Source: Treponema sp. UBA6852 (lineage in GTDB: Bacteria; Spirochaetota; Spirochaetia; Treponematales; Treponemataceae). Taken from it: a stretch of DNA of 28,796 nucleotides. The DNA lies in contig DKDI01000003.1 in NCBI GenBank assembly GCA_002449305.1, positions 15,423-44,218 of the forward strand, given 5' to 3'. This document shows positions 7,774 through 14,531 of this stretch, piece by piece (position 1 is the first letter of the stretch; every line of letters begins with the position of its first letter). Position numbers and translations under genes: made by a program. Under the pieces are notes generated by a model. The model saw only the letters and a list, made by a program, of their open reading frames with translations, was not told the origin of the DNA and did no database searches.

Positions 7774-7995
7774 ATGATTTTTCCACTTGAAGAACTTGCT
7801 AAATTCAAAGGCGGAATGTACGCCATTACAGTTGCTGCCAGCCGTCGCGCATATCAGCTTGCAAAACTTGCTATGATAGAAGATCCTGCTGTTTCTGAGC
7901 TTGTAGAGGACAATGACGGAAAAGTTGTAAGTCTTGCAGCTCGTCAGCTTTTTTCTGGTGAAGTTAAATACGCTATTGAAGCTCCTGCGCGCTAG
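7774..7995 (+). CDS. rpoZ: RNA polymerase omega subunit-like protein
   Basis: Small cytoplasmic protein of 73 residues. The central AASRRAYQLAKLA and the later GKVVSLAARQLFSGEVKY follow the omega pattern (AARRARQL ... K-V-ALxEIxxGxI), so it would bind the beta-prime subunit and help assemble RNA polymerase. It is shorter than E. coli omega (about 91 residues), and the match is by pattern only. GAGGGG precedes the start. miaA starts 25 bases downstream and is probably co-transcribed. A small unknown protein is the alternative, but position and pattern agree with omega. Confidence 0.72.
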   Translation: MIFPLEELAKFKGGMYAITVAASRRAYQLAKLAMIEDPAVSELVEDNDGKVVSLAARQLFSGEVKYAIEAPAR

Positions 7996-8020
7996 TTTTG
8001 CTTTTTGCATTGATTGAAAA

Positions 8021-8953
8021 TTGATTCCAGTAATTGTTGTTTTTGCACCAACTGCTTGCGGAAAAACTGCTTTGGCTGAAGATTTGTTCGGCAAAAGCAG
8101 TTCTTTTGTTTTTAAAGGAAAAGCCGAAGTTGTAAGCGCGGACAGCCAGGCAGTTTACAAAGGTCTTGATATTGGAACTGCCAAGCCTACAAAGGAAGAG
8201 CAGCAGGAAGTCCCTTTTCATCTTATTGATGTTGCAAGTCCGCAGGAACAGTTCGGGCTTGGAAATTTTCTTGAGTCCGCAGATTCTTTGTGTGCGCAAA
8301 TTTGGAGTAGAAAAAAAATTCCTTTGGTGATTGGCGGAACTGGTTTTTATATAAGAAATTTTTTGCTAGGCTCGCCGTCAACTCCAGAAAGCCGTCCGGA
8401 AATCAGAGAGCTGATAAAACAAAAACTTTCCAATTTAGGAAAGGAAAGCCTTTATGCCGAACTGAAAATCGTAGATCCCTTGAGCGCAAAAAAAATAAAT
8501 ATAAATGACGAGTATAGAATTTGCCGTGCCCTTGAGATTTTTTATTCATGCGGAAAACCTTTAAGTTCATTCAGCCTTCCTTGTGAACTTAGAAAACAGT
8601 ATAATTTTTGCACATTGATTCTAAATCGAAACAGGGAAGAACTTTACAAGCGCATTGATTTGCGTGTGGAAAAAATGTTTGAAGAAGGACTTGTGCATGA
8701 AGTTGAGGCGTTAAAAGAATCAGGGCTCACAAAAGATTCTCCTGCAATGAAAGCTATTGGATATAGTGAGTTTTTTATTGAAGGGTTTTCCTTGGAACAG
8801 ATAAAAGAAAAAATAAAATTCAACAGCCACCGTTACGCAAAAAAACAGTATACCTTTATGCGCGGAATTCCTGGAGCGTGCATTGTGGATGCTGATGACA
8901 AAGAAAAAATAAAGCAGATAATTTCAAATTTTCTTAGTTCAGTGTTATTGTAA
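8021..8953 (+). CDS. miaA: tRNA dimethylallyltransferase MiaA
   Basis: Cytoplasmic enzyme of 310 residues that transfers a dimethylallyl group to N6 of adenosine 37 in tRNAs reading UNN codons. Visible motifs are the P-loop APTACGKT (9-16), DSQAVYKGLDIGTAK (41-55) with the catalytic Asp41 region, HLIDV (67-71), GGTGFYI (105-111) and a C-terminal HRYAKKQYTFMRG. The family P-loop is normally GPTASGKT, so Gly to Ala and Ser to Cys are changes outside the essential Lys-Thr. The start is TTG: an in-frame stop lies directly upstream and the fold begins at once. No clear ribosome site is seen, so translation may be coupled to rpoZ. The last 20 bases overlap the 3' end of the opposing kinase gene. 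Confidence 0.93.
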   Translation: MIPVIVVFAPTACGKTALAEDLFGKSSSFVFKGKAEVVSADSQAVYKGLDIGTAKPTKEEQQEVPFHLIDVASPQEQFGLGNFLESADSLCAQIWSRKKIPLVIGGTGFYIRNFLLGSPSTPESRPEIRELIKQKLSNLGKESLYAELKIVDPLSAKKININDEYRICRALEIFYSCGKPLSSFSLPCELRKQYNFCTLILNRNREELYKRIDLRVEKMFEEGLVHEVEALKESGLTKDSPAMKAIGYSEFFIEGFSLEQIKEKIKFNSHRYAKKQYTFMRGIPGACIVDADDKEKIKQIISNFLSSVLL

Positions 8954-10313
8954 ATGTTGTTCCCTTGTTCGGTTTGGATTTTACATTTATGCTCCAGCCG
9001 TGGCTGTCTATAATTGACTTGACTACAGAAAGCCCTATTCCCATTCCGTTTTCACGCCGGGAATTTGAAGCGCGGAAAAACAGTTCAAAAACTTTTTCCA
9101 AGTCTTCTTCTGGAATTCCAACGCCTGTATCGCTTATTGAAATTTCTGTTTTTCCAAATGAATTCTTTTTTGCCTCAAGTGAAATTGAGTCTCCGTCATT
9201 TGTGTATCGCAGGGCGTTTCCATAGATGTTTTCCAAAGCCCGGGTAAAAAGATTTTTGTCCATAAGAATTTGCTGTTCTTCAATTTCTATTGAACTTGAA
9301 ATTTTCCGCTTGTATAATTCTGCGGCGCATTCCATGTTTGCGGCAAAGTCCTTTAAAAATGCTTTTAATTCAACTGGCCTTAAAGTTTTTTTCCATTCTA
9401 TGTTGTCCATTTTTACATAGTTGATTAAATCATTTATCATTGACTCAAGCTGGCCGGCTTTTGTGTTTATTATTGAAACTGATTTTTTTATGTCGTCAAT
9501 GCTGTTTACAATTCCGTCTGAAACTGCCTCTGAATATCCTTTTATCAGCGCGACAGGCGTTCTTAAGTCATGGCTTATTCCCATTATAAAGCGAGAGCGG
9601 CGTTCAAGATTTTCCTTTAATGCTTTTCTCATGCGCTCCAAGTCTTCTGTGAGCTGCAAAATTTCGTTTGAATTTCTTCTGCCTGAAATTTCAAGTTTTG
9701 TGTCAAGTTCTCCATTTGCAATTTTTTGAGTTGCCTTTTGAATTATTTCTATTGAATTTGAAACTGACTTTGCAATTAAAATAATCACCGTGATTGACAG
9801 TGCTTCAAAAACAAGCACAACAAAAAATATGTGCATCATGAATTTGGGAATTCTTTTCAGTGAGTTTTTTTCTTTTGCATCAAATCTGCTTATAATAAGA
9901 CCTTTGTTTTTGTGGCTTGCGTCGCGAGCTTCTTTTTTAGTCTGCTCTTCAAGAAAGAAAGACTGGAATTGATAGTCGTAAGAAGAATTTGTTGTCTGCA
10001 CAAAATCAAAAAGTTCCTTGGGATTATGCGTGCTTCCTGTTTTTATTTCTGGAATTGTAGAAAGAATAATCTTTGAGTTGAAGAAAATCATAATCTGAAC
10101 TTCCGGCGGAATTTTTTCAATGTAGTTTTGAATCTGGTTCCAGTCGCTTTCTGAAAGATTCGCTTCGTTTATTTTTCTGATTTCCCTGTAGCCTTTCATC
10201 AAAAATCTTCGCGGGGAATTGTAATACGTGTAAATTGGAAAAAGAACCATGCACAAAGTTGGAAGTATTAAAATCCCCGTGATTAAAAGCGAAATTTGAT
10301 TTTTAATTTTCAT
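8934..10313 (-). CDS. Sensor histidine kinase (HAMP, HisKA, HATPase)
   Basis: Membrane sensor kinase of 459 residues. It has a TM at about 10-30, a periplasmic sensor region at 31-158 with no recognisable fold, a TM at about 159-181 and HAMP at 180-233. The phospho-acceptor His248 lies in GISHDLRTPVALIKGYSEAV, the N box around Glu361-Asn366 (ENIYGN), G1 at DTGVGI (395-400), the F box near 409-413 and G2 at GMGIGLS (423-429). All catalytic boxes are intact. It overlaps the upstream response regulator gene by 4 bases (ATGA), so translation is coupled, and it runs tail-to-tail into miaA with a 20-base overlap. The signal is unknown; nothing in the sequence links it to motility. Confidence 0.93.
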   Translation of the reverse strand: MKIKNQISLLITGILILPTLCMVLFPIYTYYNSPRRFLMKGYREIRKINEANLSESDWNQIQNYIEKIPPEVQIMIFFNSKIILSTIPEIKTGSTHNPKELFDFVQTTNSSYDYQFQSFFLEEQTKKEARDASHKNKGLIISRFDAKEKNSLKRIPKFMMHIFFVVLVFEALSITVIILIAKSVSNSIEIIQKATQKIANGELDTKLEISGRRNSNEILQLTEDLERMRKALKENLERRSRFIMGISHDLRTPVALIKGYSEAVSDGIVNSIDDIKKSVSIINTKAGQLESMINDLINYVKMDNIEWKKTLRPVELKAFLKDFAANMECAAELYKRKISSSIEIEEQQILMDKNLFTRALENIYGNALRYTNDGDSISLEAKKNSFGKTEISISDTGVGIPEEDLEKVFELFFRASNSRRENGMGIGLSVVKSIIDSHGWSINVKSKPNKGTTFTITLN

Positions 10314-11011
10314 TCATTGCTTTCCATGCTGAACTGGTAGCCCATTCCAAAAACTGTCTTTATATATTTTGGGTTTGCAGGATCTTTTTCAATTTTTCTT
10401 CTTAGCCTTTGAACATAAACTCCAACCGCTGTCATGTCTCCAAATGGAGTTTTCCATACCGCGTTGAAGACTTGTTCTGGAGTTGCAGGCTTGCTGCTGT
10501 TTTTTACAAGATATTCAAGGACTTCATATTCTTTTGTGGAAAGCGGAATTTTTTCAGCTCCTTTTTTTAGAATGCAGCTGTTGCAGTAAAGAGTGTAGGG
10601 ACCGAAATTTATTGTTTCTTCCACAGAAGCTTCTGTTGCACAAAGACGTGCGAGCTTGGACTGAACTCTTGCAACTAGAACTTTAGGACTGAATGGCTTT
10701 GTTACAAATTCGTCCGCGCCAAATCCAAGTCCTTCTATTATATCATCGTCAGCGTCCCTTGCGGAAACTATAATAACAGGAATTGTAGCTTTGTAGTTTT
10801 TTCTGAAAGTCTTTAAAAAGTCAAATCCGCTCATTCCAGGAAGATTTAAATCCAAAATTACCAAGGCAGGCGAATATCCTGAGCTTAATTTTTCAAGAGC
10901 CTTTTCTGCTGTGTCAAATGCCAGCGAGTCAAAATCCGCGTTGTTCAAATACATGCAAATCAGTTCCGCCATTTCTGGAACATCTTCAATTACAAGGATT
11001 TTTGTTTTCAT
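10310..11011 (-). CDS. OmpR/PhoB-family response regulator
   Basis: DNA-binding regulator of 233 residues, the partner of the sensor kinase. The receiver domain (1-120) has acidic residues Glu9-Asp10, phospho-acceptor Asp54 (VILDLNLPGMSG), Ser83 and Lys105 (TKPFSP). The winged-helix output domain (about 130-230) has the usual LSTKEYEVLEYLVKN and VYVQRLRRKIEKDP segments and ends with YIKTVFGMGYQF. There is no ribosome site before the ATG, and a promoter-like pair ends 6 bases upstream (see the promoter entry), so the mRNA may be leaderless. The tandem repeat at 11089-11286 lies directly behind this promoter, which would be a natural place for autoregulation; this is inference. Confidence 0.94.
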   Translation of the reverse strand: MKTKILVIEDVPEMAELICMYLNNADFDSLAFDTAEKALEKLSSGYSPALVILDLNLPGMSGFDFLKTFRKNYKATIPVIIVSARDADDDIIEGLGFGADEFVTKPFSPKVLVARVQSKLARLCATEASVEETINFGPYTLYCNSCILKKGAEKIPLSTKEYEVLEYLVKNSSKPATPEQVFNAVWKTPFGDMTAVGVYVQRLRRKIEKDPANPKYIKTVFGMGYQFSMESNE

Positions 11012-11017
11012 GGCTGA

Positions 11018-11046
11018 AATTTACAATTATTCAACAGGAAGTTCAA
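11018..11046 (-). promoter_or_regulatory. Possible promoter of the response regulator gene
   Basis: On the minus strand TTGAAC (plus 11041-11046) is followed by 17 bases and TAAATT (plus 11018-11023; 4 of 6 consensus bases). The start codon begins only 6 bases after the -10, so transcription would start at or next to the A of ATG. Confidence 0.45.
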
Positions 11047-11088
11047 GAATTTTTGTGCGTCTCTAACAGATTATTATTTGCTTTTTTT

Positions 11089-11286
11089 TGAAGGAATACT
11101 TCCTAAGAGACTAAGTGAGTATTCCTAAGACCTGAAGTAAGTATTCCTAAGAGCCTTAGGAAGTATTCCTCAACCTCTTAGGAAGTATTCCTCTGCCTCT
11201 TAGGAAGTATTCCTCAGCCTCTTAGGAAGTATTCCTCAGCTTCTTAGGAAGTATCGCTACGGGTCTTAGGAAGTATTCCTTTAGTT
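11089..11286. repeat. 22-bp palindromic tandem repeat, nine units
   Basis: Nine consecutive 22-base units (198 bases) begin at 11089, 11111, 11133, 11155, 11177, 11199, 11221, 11243 and 11265. The six later units are close to CTTAGGAAGTATTCCTCAGCCT; the three first are more diverged. Each intact unit holds the dyad AGGAA-GTA-TTCCT. The unit is not a multiple of three and stop codons appear in all frames read through, so it is not coding. It fills most of the 347-base gap between the divergent response regulator and HD-domain genes. It could be a protein-binding array or a hairpin-forming satellite; the sequence does not decide. Confidence 0.93.
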
Positions 11287-11343
11287 TTACAACATTAATC
11301 TTGTTTTTTTTTTAAATTTAATGCTTTTTTAACAAATGTTTTC

Positions 11344-11358
11344 TATAATATATATAAT
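11344..11358 (+). promoter_or_regulatory. Possible -10 elements of the HD-domain gene
   Basis: TATAAT occurs at 11344-11349 and again at 11353-11358, just before the start codon at 11359. TTAACA at 11329-11334 sits 18 bases before the second one. There is no ribosome-binding sequence, so a leaderless transcript is likely if either element is used. AT-richness lowers confidence. Confidence 0.4.
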
Positions 11359-12015
11359 ATGACTGTTGAAGAAATAAAAAAGAACACAGAGATAAATGAG
11401 TTTTTGAACAAAGGAAATGAAATCTTAGGAAATCTTGGTTTTACAGATCATGGTCCAGGACACTGTGGATTAGTTTCTGAACGTGCTGGCTTTATTTTGC
11501 AGGAATTTGGAGAAGCAAAAGAAAATATTGAGCTTGCAAAAATTGCAGGATATATGCACGACATTGGAAATGCCCTTAACAGAAATCATCATGCTGAATA
11601 CGGCGGACTTCTTGCAAATGAAATACTTGGCAGGCTTGATTTTTCGTGCGAAGACAGAATTGAAATTGTTTCGTGCATTGCGAACCATGACGAGTCAACT
11701 GGCGGCGCGTTCGACAAAGTTTCTGCAGCCCTCATAATTGCAGACAAAACAGATGTAAGGCGAAACCGCGTAAGAACAAAGGAAAAGTCCGCGTTTGATA
11801 TACATGACCGCGTTAATTTTGCAGTTGAAAATTCGACTTTAAAGATAAACCATGAAAAAAAGCAGATTTCCCTGAATCTCCAAATTGACGAGAATATTTG
11901 CACAATGTGTGACTACTTTGATATTTTTTTAGGCCGAATGCTCATGTGCAGAAAAGCCGCGGAATTCTTTGACTGTCGTTTTAAGCTTATGGCGAACGGA
12001 AGCAAAGTTCTCTAG
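11359..12015 (+). CDS. HD-domain phosphohydrolase
   Basis: Cytoplasmic metal-dependent phosphohydrolase of 218 residues. Metal-ligand candidates in order are His31/His35 (HGPGHCGLV), His67-Asp68 (GYMHDIGNA), His77/His78 (NRNHHAEYGG), His110 (ANHDEST) and Asp129 (IIADKTD), the full set expected of the HD superfamily. The substrate is not evident; relatives act on nucleotides or phosphorylated messengers. There is no sign of RelA/SpoT or HD-GYP extras (no GYP motif). It has its own upstream region holding the tandem repeat, and flbD starts 109 bases after it with a separate promoter. The ATG at 11359 lacks a ribosome site; no better start is seen downstream. Confidence 0.85.
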   Translation: MTVEEIKKNTEINEFLNKGNEILGNLGFTDHGPGHCGLVSERAGFILQEFGEAKENIELAKIAGYMHDIGNALNRNHHAEYGGLLANEILGRLDFSCEDRIEIVSCIANHDESTGGAFDKVSAALIIADKTDVRRNRVRTKEKSAFDIHDRVNFAVENSTLKINHEKKQISLNLQIDENICTMCDYFDIFLGRMLMCRKAAEFFDCRFKLMANGSKVL

Positions 12016-12087
12016 CAGCTTTTACAATTTTGGTAGTTTAAAAAGTTTGCTTTCTCTTGTTTTTACGGCAAAAATAGTCTAAAATAC

Positions 12088-12119
12088 TTGACGATTCACA
12101 TTTTACAGTTCATTATAGT
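12088..12119 (+). promoter_or_regulatory. Possible promoter of fla block 2 (flbD-motA...)
   Basis: TTGACG (12088-12093) is a good -35. Possible -10 elements are CATTAT (12111-12116, spacing 17) and TATAGT (12114-12119, spacing 20). The flbD ATG at 12125 is 5-8 bases further, with no ribosome site, so this also looks leaderless. No sigma-28-like sequence is present in front of this block. Confidence 0.55.
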
Positions 12120-12124
12120 ATATT

Positions 12125-12316
12125 ATGATTGAAGTAACGCGTCTGAACGGAAAAAAATACTGGGTCAATCCGCACCAGATTGAGTCTATGGAACAAAATC
12201 CTGATGTTACGCTTGCTCTTCTTTCAGGCAAAAAAATTGTTGTAAAAGAATCTCCAGAAGAAATCATAGAACGAATTGTTATATATAGAAAAAAAATAGG
12301 AATGCAGGAACTTTGA
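12125..12316 (+). CDS. flbD: Flagellar FlbD family protein
   Basis: Small cytoplasmic protein of 63 residues. The family core is visible: IEVTRLNGKKYWVNPHQIESME, then a beta-rich TLALLSGKKIVVKESPEEIIERI. It always sits before motA in spirochaetes, and in Gram-positive bacteria (SwrD) it supports motor power. A direct effect on the stator is known for SwrD; for spirochaetes it is inferred. The start agrees with the family N-terminus even though no ribosome site precedes it. motA begins 24 bases after its stop. Confidence 0.9.
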   Translation: MIEVTRLNGKKYWVNPHQIESMEQNPDVTLALLSGKKIVVKESPEEIIERIVIYRKKIGMQEL

Positions 12317-12340
12317 TTCTTGCGCGAGCGGGAGGAAAAA

Positions 12341-13123
12341 ATGGATTTAGCTACTCTGATAGGATTCTTTGGCGGACTTGCAATGATGGCAGTTGGTGTT
12401 TTTACGTCCGGTGGATCCATTATGGGTATTATAGATATTCCATCAATTTTCGTAACTATTGGCGGATCCTACTTTTCTTTGTGGATTTGCGCCCCTATGA
12501 ATCAGGTTATTGGTCTTTTTGGTATTATGGGAAGGGCTTTTAAAACTTATGACTATGGAGAAAAAACAACTGTTCAGAACATGGTTGCCCTTAGTGAAAA
12601 AGCCCGCCGTGAAGGAATTCTTGCTCTTGAAGAAGGTCTTGACGACCTTGATGATCCGTTCCTAAAAGAAGGCTTGCGTCTTATGGTAGACGGAAACGAC
12701 GGAAGTGCAATTCGCTCTATTCTTGAAAATGAAATGGCTCAGGCAGAAAGCCGCCACATGGCTTGGATTAACGTTGTTATCCAGTGGGCAGGATTTGCTC
12801 CTGGTTACGGAATGATGGGTACTGTTATTGGTCTTATTGGTATGTTAAGAAACCTTGAAGACAAAAGTGCGCTTGGTCCTAACATGGCGGTTGCTCTTAT
12901 TACAACTTTGTATGGTTCCATGCTCGCAAACTGGCTTTTCGGACCTTTGGCTCAGAAACTCATTATGCAGAATGGAAACGAAATGAACGTAAAGGAAATG
13001 GTTCTGGAAGGAATTCTTTCAATTCAGGCAGGAGACAACCCGCGTATTCTTGGACAGAAACTTCTTACATATTTGGATCCAAAATCCCGCAAGGCAATTG
13101 AGTCCGACATCTTGAAAGACTAG
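12341..13123 (+). CDS. motA: Flagellar stator protein MotA
   Basis: Inner-membrane stator subunit of 260 residues that forms the ion channel with MotB and pushes on FliG. TM helices are at about 4-22, 28-48, 145-170 and 178-202. The large cytoplasmic loop carries Arg90 and Glu98, at the same numbers as the FliG-contacting charges of E. coli MotA. Pro154 in GFAPGYGMMGTVIG corresponds to the conserved channel proline. The start is taken at ATG 12341 behind GGGAGG; an upstream in-frame TTG (12320) would add seven charged residues and lacks a ribosome site. motB follows 17 bases after its stop. Confidence 0.95.
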   Translation: MDLATLIGFFGGLAMMAVGVFTSGGSIMGIIDIPSIFVTIGGSYFSLWICAPMNQVIGLFGIMGRAFKTYDYGEKTTVQNMVALSEKARREGILALEEGLDDLDDPFLKEGLRLMVDGNDGSAIRSILENEMAQAESRHMAWINVVIQWAGFAPGYGMMGTVIGLIGMLRNLEDKSALGPNMAVALITTLYGSMLANWLFGPLAQKLIMQNGNEMNVKEMVLEGILSIQAGDNPRILGQKLLTYLDPKSRKAIESDILKD

Positions 13124-13140
13124 GCTTGGGGAGTTTTTCA

Positions 13141-13863
13141 ATGGCAAAAAGAGAAAAAAAAGAACCAGAAAAACCGTCAACCGCTTGGATGGGCACTTAC
13201 GGAGACATGATTACACTCATGCTCTGCTTTTTCGTTATGCTTTATGACCCTTCCGAATCAGATGCAGTTCAAATGGCGGCTTTGCAGGCTTCGCTTTCAA
13301 ATAATAATCCGGGCGGCGGAATTTCAGTAAGTCCTGGCAGTCTTGCTAATTTAGGAAACGTTGTAAGTTCTCTTCCTTCTATAGAAAAAGGGCGGGCTTT
13401 AGGTCCTGCTATGAAAAAGGCTATTTCAAGTTTTGCGCCTGAAGTAAAATCAAACAAAATAACAATAACAAGCGATGAACGCGGACTTGTAATTTCACTT
13501 GCATCCGATGCTTTTTTTGAAGAAGGCAGTGCGGAACTTAATATAGAAGAAGCTAGGGGAACTTTGCTTAATCTTGCAAAATTTTTTGCTTCCCCGGAAG
13601 TTGCTGGCAGAAGATGGCGCATTGAAGGGCACACTGACAATCGGCCTGTTTCTGCTTCAAGCATTTATCCAAGCAACTGGGAACTTTCGGCTGCGCGGGC
13701 GGCAAATGTTCTGCATTATCTTGCTGATTTTGGTGTAGATGAAAAGCAGTTTTCTATTGCAGGATATGCGGACACTCGTCCTAAGCTTAGCAATGATACT
13801 GCGGAAGGCCGTGCTTACAACCGCCGTGTAGATGTAATTGTTCTTGATGACGGACATTTTTAG
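13141..13863 (+). CDS. motB: Flagellar stator protein MotB
   Basis: Inner-membrane stator subunit of 240 residues. A short charged N-terminus leads into the single TM segment with the ion-carrying Asp22 (AWMGTYGDMITLMLCFFVML). A periplasmic OmpA-like peptidoglycan-binding domain follows at about 120-238 (RIEGHTDNRPVS, NWELSAARAANVL, AGYADTRP, NRRVDVIVL), which anchors the stator to the wall. The start is ATG 13141 behind TGGGGAG; a TTG at 13126 is in frame but lies upstream of that ribosome site. The coupling ion is not certain from sequence; spirochaete relatives use protons. Confidence 0.95.
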   Translation: MAKREKKEPEKPSTAWMGTYGDMITLMLCFFVMLYDPSESDAVQMAALQASLSNNNPGGGISVSPGSLANLGNVVSSLPSIEKGRALGPAMKKAISSFAPEVKSNKITITSDERGLVISLASDAFFEEGSAELNIEEARGTLLNLAKFFASPEVAGRRWRIEGHTDNRPVSASSIYPSNWELSAARAANVLHYLADFGVDEKQFSIAGYADTRPKLSNDTAEGRAYNRRVDVIVLDDGHF

Positions 13864-13890
13864 CGGAAATGCTTATTTTTCAATTTCTTC

Positions 13891-13917
13891 TAAGATAAAA
13901 TTTAAAAATTCCGATAT
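13891..13917 (+). promoter_or_regulatory. Weak sigma-28-like sequence before fliL
   Basis: TAAGATAA (13891-13898), 11 bases, then TCCGATAT (13910-13917) resembles the motility-sigma consensus with correct spacing but more mismatches than the flbB site. It lies in the 90-base gap between motB and fliL, the largest gap in the early part of block 2. Confidence 0.25.
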
Positions 13918-13953
13918 AAATAACGAGAAGATTTTAAAATCCGGGAGGACTTT

Positions 13954-14508
13954 ATGGCAGACGAAAGCAATGCAGACGACTTGGGCGATGACATCGGAGC
14001 TGAAGTTTCAACAGGAAAAAAGAGCGGAATAAAAGGCGCGTTTCCTCAGCTTTTGAAATTTATTTTGATTGGTGTTGCTGCTGTAATTTTCATTGTTACT
14101 ATTGTAGTTGTTACAACTGCTATTTTAAATAAGGGCGGAAAAACACCTTCACAGTCAATTCCAATCAGTGAGGAATATACTGTAAAAAGAGAATCCTATG
14201 ACTGGTACACTTCTTTGGATCAGATTCGCACATCAACAAGTGACCCTGTTCCGGCAAGTGTAAGTGTTACAATTGCTCTTGGCTACAAAAAGGAGGACAA
14301 GGCGGCTTCGACTGAAATCACAGAACGCCGTATTGAAATCATTGACTTTTTGAGAAGGTTTTTTTCAGAGCAGACTGTTGAAGATTTGCGTCCGCAGAAT
14401 GAGGAAGTTTTAAGGCAGCAGATCCGCGACCAGATAAACGATGATATTTTAAGCAACTCCAGAATACGCGATGTTCGTTTTACAGGAAAGGATGTTGTTC
14501 AGCAGTAA
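13954..14508 (+). CDS. fliL: Flagellar basal-body protein FliL
   Basis: Membrane protein of 184 residues that sits beside the stator and supports torque. It has an acidic cytoplasmic N-terminus (1-20), one TM at about 34-58, a Ser/Pro linker and a periplasmic FliL domain at about 75-184 (VSVTIALGYKK...ITERRIEIIDFLRRFFSEQTVEDL...LRQQIRDQIND). The strong ribosome site GGGAGGA precedes the start. It begins 90 bases after motB, and fliM starts 23 bases after its stop. Confidence 0.93.
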   Translation: MADESNADDLGDDIGAEVSTGKKSGIKGAFPQLLKFILIGVAAVIFIVTIVVVTTAILNKGGKTPSQSIPISEEYTVKRESYDWYTSLDQIRTSTSDPVPASVSVTIALGYKKEDKAASTEITERRIEIIDFLRRFFSEQTVEDLRPQNEEVLRQQIRDQINDDILSNSRIRDVRFTGKDVVQQ

Positions 14509-14531
14509 GCTGAAAAAAGGTGGAATGAGAC

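Noticed and set aside
7696..8094. Minus-strand open frames over rpoZ and the miaA start
   Set aside because: They overlap a clear promoter, rpoZ and the MiaA P-loop on the other strand, and show no recognisable protein features.
11089..11286. CRISPR array
   Set aside because: Units are contiguous with no unique spacers between them, the unit is 22 bases, and no cas genes are present.
11089..11286. Replication-type iterons
   Set aside because: No initiator gene is adjacent and the window looks chromosomal; the divergent-promoter setting gives a simpler explanation.
13269..13664. Minus-strand open frame of 131 codons within motB
   Set aside because: Antisense to the conserved OmpA-like domain of MotB, with no upstream ribosome site or family signature.
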